The notes under the pieces were generated by a model. The model saw nothing but the letters and a program-made list of their open reading frames with translations, was not told the DNA's origin and did no database searches. The translations under genes and the position numbers were made by a program. Shown piece after piece: positions 14,356 to 24,586 of a stretch of 39,730 nucleotides of DNA. The DNA lies in contig CACYGB010000014.1 in NCBI GenBank assembly GCA_902773895.1, positions 1-39,730 on the forward strand. Direction: 5' to 3'. The DNA comes from an uncultured Eubacteriales bacterium (GTDB lineage: Bacteria > Bacillota > Clostridia > Christensenellales > Aristaeellaceae). Numbering within the stretch: the stretch's first letter is position 1; every line of letters begins with the position of its first letter.

Positions 14356-15606
14356 TTATTTGAAGAGGTCTCCCACACGTTCGTTCATTTCTTCCACGCC
14401 ATCTTCGGGCGTCAGTTCACGGGTCATGATCTGGGTGTGCACTTCATTCACGATGCTCTTGATGTCGTTGACCTTGTCCACGACCGGCCATTCCATGCCG
14501 ACGAAGACGGGTTTCAGGGCAGCCTTGCTGTTGTCGTCAGCCGGGAAGCCTTCCACGGAGGCGAGCACGGAAACGACGCTGTCGGTCGCCAGGGCGGGAC
14601 GGGTGCCGGTGGAAGCGGTGGCGGCGGAGCCTTCCTCACCGCCCAGCCAGGAAATGTATTCCCAGGCCAGGTCCTTGTTTTCGGACTTCGCGTTGATCAT
14701 GGCGCCGGTCAGGTTGCCGAAGGAGGAACCGGCAGGCACGCCGTCCAGGTGCGGGACGGATACGATGCCCCAGTTGAAGGGGGTGCATTCGCCGGAAGCC
14801 ATATCGTTGATCAGGGAGGATACGAACCAGTAGCCCATGGGCAGCATGGCGATATTTCCCTTATAGAAAGAGCTCTTGTAGTGGAGGTTGGCGGCTTTCT
14901 GCTCAGCGAAAGCGGGGCAGGCGCCTGCGTCTTCCAGATCCTGGTAGAGCTTGTAGAAGTAGAGCAGGTCGCTGTATTCGCCGTCAGCCAGGGTGTTCTT
15001 GGCGTCGGCTACGGTCCAGTTGGCGACCGCGGACAGCCAGGTGTGATAGTAGGTGCCGAAGATATCCTTTTCGGGATCGGCCAGCTTCTTCGCCAGTTCG
15101 GCGTAGGCGTCCCAGGTGATGTCGTTGGTGGGGTATTCCACCTGCGCGGCGTCGAACAGATCCTTGTTGTAGAACAGGACCCAGAAGTCGCTGCGGAAGG
15201 GGATGGCGTAGAGCTCGCCGTCCACGGCGTAGTTCTGCTCGGTGCCGGCGAAACCGGCCAGATCATAATTGCTGGCAGCAACATATTCGTTCAGGGGAGC
15301 GGCGAAACCCTGGGCAACCCAGTTGATCAGGTCCGGAACTTCCTTGACCATGAAGATGTCGCTCTTGTCTCCGCCTTCCAGCATGGTGGTGGTCTTCACA
15401 AAGAAGTCCTGGGAGGCAACGTCGATATACTCGATGGTGACGCCGGGGTGGGTCGCCTCGAACGCGGCTTTCTGAGCGTCGAGGTACGGGGTGGTGGTGG
15501 CGTCCCAGGTGACGATCTTAAGCACCTGATCTTCCGCCAGGGCGGGGACGGCCAGCAGCGAAAGCATCATCATCGCCGCAAGCACAAGAGCCAAAGTCTT
15601 TTTCAT
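14356..15606 (-). CDS. Extracellular sugar-binding protein of a CUT1 ABC transporter
   Basis: 416 residues. Residues 1-24 are a signal peptide ending in VPALA, with cleavage before EDQVLK. There is no lipobox cysteine, unusual for a monoderm binding protein. The mature part is a family-1 solute-binding protein (LKIVTWDATTTPYLD, YAIPFRSDFWVLFYNKDLFD, WDAYAELAKKLADPE, AWEYISWLGGEEGS). The FRSDFWVLFYNK stretch is characteristic. It would capture uronate-containing oligosaccharides for the two permeases. AAAGGAGG precedes the ATG. It is the first gene of the seven-gene operon and has its own promoter at 15724-15751. Confidence 0.92.
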   Translation of the reverse strand: MKKTLALVLAAMMMLSLLAVPALAEDQVLKIVTWDATTTPYLDAQKAAFEATHPGVTIEYIDVASQDFFVKTTTMLEGGDKSDIFMVKEVPDLINWVAQGFAAPLNEYVAASNYDLAGFAGTEQNYAVDGELYAIPFRSDFWVLFYNKDLFDAAQVEYPTNDITWDAYAELAKKLADPEKDIFGTYYHTWLSAVANWTVADAKNTLADGEYSDLLYFYKLYQDLEDAGACPAFAEQKAANLHYKSSFYKGNIAMLPMGYWFVSSLINDMASGECTPFNWGIVSVPHLDGVPAGSSFGNLTGAMINAKSENKDLAWEYISWLGGEEGSAATASTGTRPALATDSVVSVLASVEGFPADDNSKAALKPVFVGMEWPVVDKVNDIKSIVNEVHTQIMTRELTPEDGVEEMNERVGDLFK

Positions 15607-15666
15607 GATGGGATCCTCCTTTTTTTGTTATCGAAACGGACGCGCCGTTTTGATTCCCGGGTGGGT

Positions 15667-15681
15667 TGGAAACATTTACAA
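15667..15681 (-). promoter_or_regulatory. cre-like or LacI-family operator in the leader of the transporter operon
   Basis: Read on the minus strand, TTGTAAATGTTTCCA matches the catabolite-responsive-element consensus WTGNAANCGNWNNCW with one mismatch (T for the central C). It lies roughly 35-50 bases downstream of the predicted transcription start, a roadblock position. It could bind CcpA or the LacI-type regulator encoded divergently. Confidence 0.5.
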
Positions 15682-15723
15682 GCTGTCGCAGCAATCAAAT
15701 GCAAAAATTGTCTTTCACGATCA

Positions 15724-15751
15724 ATTATATCCCAATTTTCCCATGTGTCAA
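15724..15751 (-). promoter_or_regulatory. Promoter of the glucuronate transporter/enzyme operon
   Basis: TTGACA (15746-15751), a 16-base spacer and TATAAT (15724-15729) on the minus strand, both perfect. It drives the binding-protein gene at 15606 and, past the leaky terminator, the remaining six genes. Confidence 0.8.
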
Positions 15752-15783
15752 GCCCTGAAATGTAAATTTATCAAATATATTAT

Positions 15784-15817
15784 TGAAAATAAGTGTAAAT
15801 AGTTGAAATTATTTTCA
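15784..15817. promoter_or_regulatory. Inverted repeat between the divergent promoters, possible operator
   Basis: TGAAAATAA (15784-15792) and TTATTTTCA (15809-15817) are perfect inverted copies separated by 16 bases. They lie between the two divergent promoters, just upstream of the lacI -35 box. The position suits an operator for the local regulator or an activator, though AT-rich inverted repeats can arise by chance. Confidence 0.4.
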
Positions 15818-15825
15818 TTTTTCTA

Positions 15826-15854
15826 TTGAAATCAACCGACGGGCGTGCTATAAT
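15826..15854 (+). promoter_or_regulatory. Promoter of the lacI-type/beta-glucuronidase operon
   Basis: TTGAAA (15826-15831), a 17-base spacer and a perfect TATAAT (15849-15854). It is divergent from the transporter promoter, about 75 bases apart at the -35 boxes. Confidence 0.75.
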
Positions 15855-15921
15855 AATACAGGAAGAAACGGAGAAACCCGGGAATGCGGCGCACCCGTCC
15901 GGGCAATCGGGAGGAAAAGCA

Positions 15922-16980
15922 ATGAGTGAAAAACAGCCCACCATTGTGGACGTGGCCAGAGAGGCGAGCGTATCCACCGCCACAGTCAGCCGTGCGATGA
16001 CCGGCGGCAGCATATCCGCCGCGACCCGGGAAAAAGTGGAGGCCGCGATGAAGCGCCTGCGCTATCGCCCCGGCGCGGCCCGCTCCGGCCAGAAAAAGGG
16101 CGGGGACCGGTGCATTGCGGCGGTGCTTTCTTCGCAGACCAGCCCGTATTACGCCTCCATGTGCGAAGGGGCCACCGCCGAAGCCGCCCGCAGCGGCTAC
16201 CGGCTGCTGGTGCTCAGCTATCCGGAGGGCACGGGCTGTGAAACCGTGGCCAACGATCTGCTGGAATTGAAGCCGGCCGGCGCCCTGCTGGCAGGCTTCG
16301 CGGTGGAAAGCAGCTTCAATCAGGACCTGACCCGTTCCTGCCTGCAGCGCATTCAGCAGGCCATGCCGCTGGTGGCCATCGGGCCGCCCATCGAGGGCAT
16401 CGAATGCGCGCGCCTCACGTCCGACCCGTCCCAGTGTGTGCGCAAGGCCATGGCGCACCTGCACATGCTGGGCCACCGGCGCATCGCCTTTGTGGGCGGC
16501 GACCGCAGCGCCCGTTTCAGCATCATCCGGGAAAACGCCTATTATGAGGAAGCGGCGCGCCTGGGCTGCGCGCAGGATCCCACCTACGTGATGCTCACCG
16601 GCTGCAACACCCAGGCGGGGGAGCTGGGCGCCGGCATCCTGCTGGGCAACCACCAGCCCAAGGATTATCCCACCGCCATTTTCGCCATCAACGACCTGGT
16701 GGCCCTGGGCGTGATGCGGCAGCTGCACCGCTCCGGCCTGGATGTGCCCCGGGATATGGCGCTGGTAGGCTGCGACAACGCTTTCTTCGCGCCGTACCTG
16801 ACGCCTTCGCTGACCACGGTGGATTTGCATCCCTACGAGCACGGCCGTTCCGCCATGGCGGAATTGATCATGTCCATCACCGCCGGTCATCCCATTTCCT
16901 TCAACCAATCCTTTGAAAGCAGCCTGATCGTCCGGGAAAGCTGCGGCGCCGCCCTGGGCGTGCGCGAATTCACAAAATAA
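15922..16980 (+). CDS. LacI-family transcriptional regulator of the glucuronate locus
   Basis: About 352 residues. The N-terminal LacI helix-turn-helix is plain (TIVDVAREA, then VSTATVSRAM), followed by the hinge LRYRPGAAR. The rest is a periplasmic-binding-protein-like effector domain (HRRIAFVGGDRSA, PTAIFAINDLVALGVM, RDMALVGCDN, TPSLTTVDLHPYEHGRSA). The effector is probably a uronate-containing sugar taken up or released by neighbouring genes. ATG 15922 has GGGAGG upstream; the frame extends to 15826, inside the -35 box, so the longer start is impossible. Co-transcribed with the beta-glucuronidase gene 29 bases downstream and divergent from the operon it probably controls. Confidence 0.92.
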   Translation: MSEKQPTIVDVAREASVSTATVSRAMTGGSISAATREKVEAAMKRLRYRPGAARSGQKKGGDRCIAAVLSSQTSPYYASMCEGATAEAARSGYRLLVLSYPEGTGCETVANDLLELKPAGALLAGFAVESSFNQDLTRSCLQRIQQAMPLVAIGPPIEGIECARLTSDPSQCVRKAMAHLHMLGHRRIAFVGGDRSARFSIIRENAYYEEAARLGCAQDPTYVMLTGCNTQAGELGAGILLGNHQPKDYPTAIFAINDLVALGVMRQLHRSGLDVPRDMALVGCDNAFFAPYLTPSLTTVDLHPYEHGRSAMAELIMSITAGHPISFNQSFESSLIVRESCGAALGVREFTK

Positions 16981-17009
16981 CCGCACCACGGAAAAGGAGG
17001 CCATCCATT

Positions 17010-18746
17010 ATGCTTTATCCCCAATCCAACGCCGCCCGCACAGTGATGGATCTGTCCGGCGTCTGGTCCTTCCGCCTGTCGGAGGACGCGCCCTGGAAAA
17101 GCATCGCCGTTCCCGCGTCCTTCAACGATCAATGCCCCGATCCGGCTTTCCGCAACCACGTGGGCCTGAGCTGGTACAAAACCCGGGTGACCTGCCCCGC
17201 CGTGCTGGCCGGGCAGCGGCTGGTGCTGCGGTTCGACGCCGTGGCCCACAGCGCCCGCATCCTGATCAACGGCCGGGAGGCGGGCCGCCACCGGGGCGGT
17301 TTTCTGCCCTTTGAAATCGACGTCACTTCCCTCCTCTCCCCCGGCGAAACGGCGGAGCTGACCGTGGAATGCGACAACCGCATCAATCACGCCACGCTGC
17401 CCATCGGGTCGGAAAGCGATTCATCCTTCCTCAGTTCGGATAATCCCGGCATCACCGCCGTGGAAGCCGGCAAGCGCCGCCAGCAGGAAAAAGGCGTGAA
17501 CCGCCCCGCTTTCGACTTTTTCAACTACACCGGCATCCAGCGTCCCGTGCGCCTGTGCGCGACGCCGGCGCATTACATCCGGGATCTTACCCTGGTGCCG
17601 TTCCTGAACGGCGACGTGCGTTACAGCGTCGATGGCGAAGGCGGCGAAACCGCCGCGGTGGAAATCCTTGACGCCCACGGGCAAACGGTGGCCCGGGCGG
17701 AAGGAAACGAAGGCGTCCTGCACGTGCCGTCGCCCCATTTGTGGGAGCCCTGGCCCGGCACGCCGTACCTGTACACCGCCCGCGTGACCTACGGCCCGGA
17801 CCGGTACGACCAGTCCTTCGGCATCCGGGAAGTGAAGGTCGAGGGCACCCGCTTCCTGATCAACGGAAAGCCCTTTTATTTCCACGGGCCCTGCAAGCAC
17901 GAGGACAGCCCCTTCCGCGGACGGGGTATGGACAACTGTGTCAACGTGACGGACATCCATTTATTCCATTGGCTGCACGCCAACTGCTTCCGCACCAGCC
18001 ACTACCCCTACGCCGAGGAAATGTACGCCCTGTGCGACCGGGAAGGCATCGTGATCGTGGATGAAACCCCGGCGGTCGGCATGTGGGCCGACGAGCATTA
18101 CGGCTGGGATCTGGCGGATTACCACGCCCAGGTGCTGCGGGACATGATCGGCCGGGACAAGAACCATCCCTGCGTGGTGGTGTGGAGCCTGGGCAACGAG
18201 CCCAACACCGACGTGTATCCCGACAAGGCCTACGATTACTGGCATCCGCTCTATCAGCTGGCGCACCGGCTGGACCCGCAGAACCGGCCTGTTACCCTGG
18301 TGGGCTGCCAGAATGAATATGAAAAGGACCGGACCATTCCTTCCATGGACATTGTGTTCATCAACCGTTATTACGGCTGGTACAACCTGTCCGGCGATCT
18401 GGAAACGGCCCAGTACGCCCTGCGCATGGAACTGGATTGGTGGGAAAAGCTGAACAAGCCCGTGGTGCTGTCCGAATACGGCGCCGACACCATCGCCGGC
18501 CTGCACGGCGCGGTGGGCGAAATGTTTACCGAAGAATTCCAGGTGGCCTTCTACCGGGCCTTCAACGCCTGCCTGGATGAACGGCCCTTCATCGTGGGCG
18601 AAATGCCCTGGAACTTTGCCGATTTTTCCACCTGCCAGGGCCCCATGCGCGTGGGCGGCAACCGCAAAGGCCTGTTCACCCGGGACCGGCAGCCCAAAAT
18701 GGCGGCCCATTATTTCCGGGAACGCTGGGACAACTGGAAGAAATAA
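17010..18746 (+). CDS. uidA: Beta-glucuronidase, glycoside hydrolase family 2
   Basis: 578 residues, similar in length to Escherichia coli GUS. GH2 order: sugar-binding domain (about 10-180), immunoglobulin-like domain (about 185-275), TIM barrel (about 276-578). NCFRTSHYPYAEEM, WSLGNEPNT (acid/base E397) and LSEYGAD (nucleophile E489) match the GUS catalytic motifs. VGGNRKGLFTRD carries the N-x-K carboxylate-recognition pair (N551, K553) that separates glucuronidases from galactosidases. Following the catalytic-site entry WADEHYGWDLADYH, the loop-1 insertion of E. coli GUS is absent, so it is a no-loop type. No signal peptide. AAGGAGG lies nine bases before the ATG. It would cleave glucuronate from imported oligosaccharides or conjugates. 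Confidence 0.93.
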   Translation: MLYPQSNAARTVMDLSGVWSFRLSEDAPWKSIAVPASFNDQCPDPAFRNHVGLSWYKTRVTCPAVLAGQRLVLRFDAVAHSARILINGREAGRHRGGFLPFEIDVTSLLSPGETAELTVECDNRINHATLPIGSESDSSFLSSDNPGITAVEAGKRRQQEKGVNRPAFDFFNYTGIQRPVRLCATPAHYIRDLTLVPFLNGDVRYSVDGEGGETAAVEILDAHGQTVARAEGNEGVLHVPSPHLWEPWPGTPYLYTARVTYGPDRYDQSFGIREVKVEGTRFLINGKPFYFHGPCKHEDSPFRGRGMDNCVNVTDIHLFHWLHANCFRTSHYPYAEEMYALCDREGIVIVDETPAVGMWADEHYGWDLADYHAQVLRDMIGRDKNHPCVVVWSLGNEPNTDVYPDKAYDYWHPLYQLAHRLDPQNRPVTLVGCQNEYEKDRTIPSMDIVFINRYYGWYNLSGDLETAQYALRMELDWWEKLNKPVVLSEYGADTIAGLHGAVGEMFTEEFQVAFYRAFNACLDERPFIVGEMPWNFADFSTCQGPMRVGGNRKGLFTRDRQPKMAAHYFRERWDNWKK

Positions 18747-18762
18747 ACCGGCGTCTCCAAAC

Positions 18763-18810
18763 AAAAAAACAGGGATTTTCCGGAAGCTTCCCGGACAAAT
18801 CCCTGTTTTT
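18763..18810. terminator. Bidirectional terminator between beta-glucuronidase and NUDIX genes
   Basis: AAAAACAGGGATTT on the left pairs with AAATCCCTGTTTTT on the right around the sequence TCCGGAAGCTTCCCGGAC. A-runs on one side and T-runs on the other let it work in both directions. Bases 18811-18887 show nothing further. Confidence 0.8.
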
Positions 18811-18887
18811 CTTGTTTTCTTGTTTTTTTCAACAGCCACCCAAACTTTCCGTGAAAAACCCAAAATGGGCCAAAAGACCCGCACCGG

Positions 18888-19360
18888 TCAGAATCGGTCT
18901 TCTCCCGCTTCCGCAGCGCGCCGCATTTCCCGGTAGCGCTGCACCACCCCGCGGATGGGCGGCGATATTTCCGGCAGTCCGTCCAGCGGGAAAAAGCGCA
19001 GTTCTTCGATTTCCTCCGCCTGCGGCCGGATCTCGCCATGGTATTTCCGGCACAGGTAGACCACCTCCACGTTGTCCACCTCGTCGCCGTTGGGATAAAC
19101 GTAATGCGCTTCCGGGCCGGAATTGACGCAGAAGAAAACCAGCTCATCGGCAATCAGGCCCGTTTCCTCCTGCAATTCCCTTTGGGCGCAGTTTTCGATG
19201 GTTTCGCCCAGCTCCTTGGCGCCGCCGGCGTAGCCCCACAGATGGTTGTCGGTGCGCCTGCCCAGCAGGATTTCTCCCCGCTCATTTTCAATGATCACGC
19301 TGCCGGCGCACTGCATCAGGATGCGGTGGCCCATGGTTTTGCGCAGATCCATGATGTAGC

Positions 19361-19364
<4 letters not shown>
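18888..19364 (-). CDS. NUDIX hydrolase
   Basis: 158 residues with a perfect NUDIX box: G48-x5-E54-x7-R62-E63-x2-E66-E67-x-G69. Surroundings ([33 protein letters not shown]) resemble ADP-ribose pyrophosphatase or MutT-like enzymes that clear modified nucleotides; the substrate is not certain. The ATG overlaps the uvrA stop by 4 bases (ATGA), so the two are translated together, suggesting a link between nucleotide clean-up and DNA repair. AAGGGA lies about 12 bases upstream. Confidence 0.88.
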
Positions 19365-22171
<2,807 letters not shown>

Positions 22172-22202
22172 GTTGGCCTCCAATGAATCAGTGTGCCCGG
22201 AA

Positions 22203-22231
22203 AGTATAGCACATTTGTTCGCATTTGTGAA
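22203..22231 (-). promoter_or_regulatory. uvrA promoter with LexA (SOS) box in the spacer
   Basis: On the minus strand TTCACA (22226-22231), 17 bases and TATACT (22203-22208) make the promoter. The spacer holds CGAACAAATGTGCT (22208-22221), which fits the Gram-positive LexA consensus CGAACRNRYGTTYC at 12 of 14 positions. LexA bound here would block RNA polymerase until DNA damage. Confidence 0.65.
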
Positions 22232-22263
22232 GAGGGCGCCGCGAAGGTTTTTGGAATGTTTTC

Positions 22264-22292
22264 TTGCATTTGCCGCGCCGGTATGCCATAAT
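22264..22292 (+). promoter_or_regulatory. Promoter of the small-protein/CotH/GNAT genes
   Basis: TTGCAT (22264-22269), a 17-base spacer and CATAAT (22287-22292), divergent from uvrA. Start of the first gene is 34 bases downstream. Confidence 0.55.
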
Positions 22293-22326
22293 AAGCTGCA
22301 GCCCCGTACAGGAAGGAGTGGATCGC

Positions 22327-22611
22327 ATGGCCACAGGCATCTGGGTGCGCCTGATGCACAAAAACCGCATTGAAAAGGACACCACGGCGGAATGTACGCT
22401 TTCCGACTGGCAGGAGGCGCTGGATGCCGCCTGCCATCAAATGGACGTGCCCCGTCCCATCGTTCTGCCCAGGCACGAAAGGGACTGGGAGCAGTTTTCC
22501 CAGGTTCGTTTCCTGAAGGAGCATTTTATCGAGGACGTTCCCTTTGACCGGATGGAGGTGGAATACATCGACCCGGACAAGAAAAAGCGGAACAACCCCG
22601 CGTATTTTTGA
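22327..22611 (+). CDS. Small cytoplasmic protein of unknown function
   Basis: 94 residues, no signal peptide, charged. It opens with [18 protein letters not shown] and closes with [21 protein letters not shown]. The middle ([20 protein letters not shown]) is helix-prone. I do not recognise a named family. AAGGAG lies nine bases before the ATG at 22327; the longer frame begins in the -35 box. Its stop codon is part of the ribosome site of the CotH-like gene, so the two are probably coupled. Confidence 0.75.
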   Translation: MATGIWVRLMHKNRIEKDTTAECTLSDWQEALDAACHQMDVPRPIVLPRHERDWEQFSQVRFLKEHFIEDVPFDRMEVEYIDPDKKKRNNPAYF

Positions 22612-22621
22612 GGAACCGTTC

Positions 22622-24586
22622 ATGCGCAGATTAATCCTGATAGCCCTGTTTTTCTTCCTTTTGGTTCTGCCTGCCGGCGCCGAGATCGTCATCAGCGAGG
22701 TGATGACCTCCAACGGCACTTACACCAACGGCGAAGCCTACGATTGGATCGAATTGCACAACACCGGCAAAAAGGCGGTGAACCTGGGCGGCTGGTATTT
22801 GTCCGACAGCCAGAAGAACCTGAAAAAGTGGGCGTTCCCCAAGAATGCGTCCATCAAGGCGGACGGCTACCTGCTGGTTTACTGCACCGGAAAAGAGCTG
22901 AAAAGCACCGCCAAAGGGCCCTTTTACGCCAACTTCAAGCTGTCCTCCTCCGGGGATCAGGTGTACCTGACGCAGAAGGACGGCACATCGCCCGCGGCAT
23001 CCCTGGTGATTCCCCCGCAGTACGGCAACGTCTCCTGGGGGCTTCCCCTGGGCGACAGCGAATACCGGTTCTTTGCCGAAGCCACGCCCGGGAAAAAGAA
23101 CGCCAAAGCCGGCTTTGACCGGCAGGAAAACGCCCCCGTGATCCTGACGGCCGGCGGCTTCTACGACGGAAAGATCACCGTCAAAGCCCGGGCGGAGGAG
23201 GGCGCCGCGCTGCGCTACACCACCGACGGCTCCACGCCCACGGAAAAAAGCAAGGCTTTCCCGGAAAAGGGCCTGGCTTTTTCCGCCACCGGCGTCCTGC
23301 GCGTGCGCGCCTTCCGGGACGGATGCGTGCCTTCCCCCACGGTGTCCGCCACCTACTGGATCGGGGAAACGCATCCGGTGCCCGTCGTTTCCCTGATCAC
23401 GGACAGCAAGTACATGTTCGACACCAAGATGGGCGCCTTGGTCAAGGGCAGCAACGCCGATTACCCCAACTACGAGCACGACTGGGAATACCCCGTCAAC
23501 ATCGAATACTTCAACCAGGCGGGCGCATGCGAAATCAACCAGATGGGCACCTTCACCGCCGCCGGCCATTCCGCCCGGCAGAACGCCCAGAAATCCATCG
23601 CCCTTCACGCCCGGAAGGCCTTCGGGCCGGCGGAATTCGCCTTCAACCCCTTCCCCCACCGGGATTACGCGTCCTACAAGGCGCTGCTGCTGCGCTCCGC
23701 CAATTCGGACGCCTTCTACACCCGGCTGCGGGACCCGGTGTACTCCTCCCTGGCCGAGCCGCTGAACATCCTCTACCAGGACGCCCTGGCCATCGAGGTG
23801 TATATCAACGGCCAGTACTGGGGGCATTACAACCTGCGGGAGAAGATCAACAAATATTTCATTGCCGCCTATGAAGGCGTGACAAAAGAAAAGGACATCG
23901 ACGCCATCGACATCCTGGCCCGCACCGGCACGGACCGCTTTCTGCAGAACGGCGACAACGCCGACTGGCTGGCCCTGTGCGATTTCTGCAAAAAGAAGAA
24001 CCTGAACAAGGACGACAACCTGCAGTACGTGCTGGACCGGCTGGACGTGGACAGCCTGTTCACCCACACCGCCTTTGAAGTGATCCTGGGCAATACCGAC
24101 TTTACCAACGTGCGCGTGTACCGGGTGCCGGGCGGCAAATGGAAGTACCTGCTGTTCGACGTGGAAGCTGGGTTCAAGGGCCTGGACAAGGTGCCCATGA
24201 ATTACTTCATCAAAAAGGTGAACGACAAGGTGCAGGGCTTCCGGCACGAGCCCCTGGCCGCGCTGCTGAACGTGCCGGAAATGAAAGCAAAATTCCTGGA
24301 GCGGTTTGCCCAGGTGCTAGAGCAGTCCTTCCAGTGGTCCTACGTGGAAGCGCACTTCGCCCCCTGGGAAACGCTGTTTGAAACCACGCTGATGCCCCGG
24401 CACATCGCCCGGTGGCCGCATTTCACCATGAAGGACTGGCGCAAAAACGTGGACGCCGCCAAGTATTACGCCAAAATGCGGCCGCTGAAAATCGTATCCC
24501 TGCTGCAAAAACACATGAAGCTCACCGACGCGGAAGTGGAAACCTATTTCAGCCGCGTGCAAAAGCTGCTGGAGGAAGGAACATGA
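22622..24586 (+). CDS. Secreted LTD / chitobiase-like / CotH kinase-family protein
   Basis: 654 residues. Signal peptide 1-20 (LLVLPAGA, cut before EIVISEV). Residues about 21-150 form a lamin-tail domain (EIVISEVMTSNG, DWIELHNTGKKAVNLGGWYLSD). About 175-247 resemble a chitobiase C-terminal-type beta module (ALRYTTDGSTPT, GVLRVRAFRDG). About 285-610 are a CotH kinase-like domain (ALLLRSANSD, IEVYINGQYWGHYNLREKIN, GNTDFTN with N491 and D493, LLFDVEAGF with D513), the putative metal- and ATP-binding residues of CotH. CotH phosphorylates spore coat proteins in Bacillus; secreted versions in other bacteria are not understood. ATG 22622 is preceded by GAGG at the previous stop codon. The following GNAT gene overlaps by 4 bases. 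Confidence 0.88.
   Translation: MRRLILIALFFFLLVLPAGAEIVISEVMTSNGTYTNGEAYDWIELHNTGKKAVNLGGWYLSDSQKNLKKWAFPKNASIKADGYLLVYCTGKELKSTAKGPFYANFKLSSSGDQVYLTQKDGTSPAASLVIPPQYGNVSWGLPLGDSEYRFFAEATPGKKNAKAGFDRQENAPVILTAGGFYDGKITVKARAEEGAALRYTTDGSTPTEKSKAFPEKGLAFSATGVLRVRAFRDGCVPSPTVSATYWIGETHPVPVVSLITDSKYMFDTKMGALVKGSNADYPNYEHDWEYPVNIEYFNQAGACEINQMGTFTAAGHSARQNAQKSIALHARKAFGPAEFAFNPFPHRDYASYKALLLRSANSDAFYTRLRDPVYSSLAEPLNILYQDALAIEVYINGQYWGHYNLREKINKYFIAAYEGVTKEKDIDAIDILARTGTDRFLQNGDNADWLALCDFCKKKNLNKDDNLQYVLDRLDVDSLFTHTAFEVILGNTDFTNVRVYRVPGGKWKYLLFDVEAGFKGLDKVPMNYFIKKVNDKVQGFRHEPLAALLNVPEMKAKFLERFAQVLEQSFQWSYVEAHFAPWETLFETTLMPRHIARWPHFTMKDWRKNVDAAKYYAKMRPLKIVSLLQKHMKLTDAEVETYFSRVQKLLEEGT

Noticed and set aside
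15670-15700. GCTG-CGA-CAGC palindrome in the transporter leader
   Set aside because: Only four bases per arm, expected by chance in GC-rich sequence.
12473-15765. Two long plus-strand frames (606 and 524 codons) opposite the ABC transporter genes
   Set aside because: Both mirror the permease and binding-protein genes, have low-complexity His/Gly/Asp-rich products and no start signals.
22172-22183. TTG at 22183 as uvrA start
   Set aside because: The TTG is part of the TTGGAGG ribosome site that serves ATG 22171.
24412-24582. Extended N-terminus of the GNAT gene
   Set aside because: It is an out-of-frame reading of the CotH gene. The acetyltransferase domain begins at ATG 24583.
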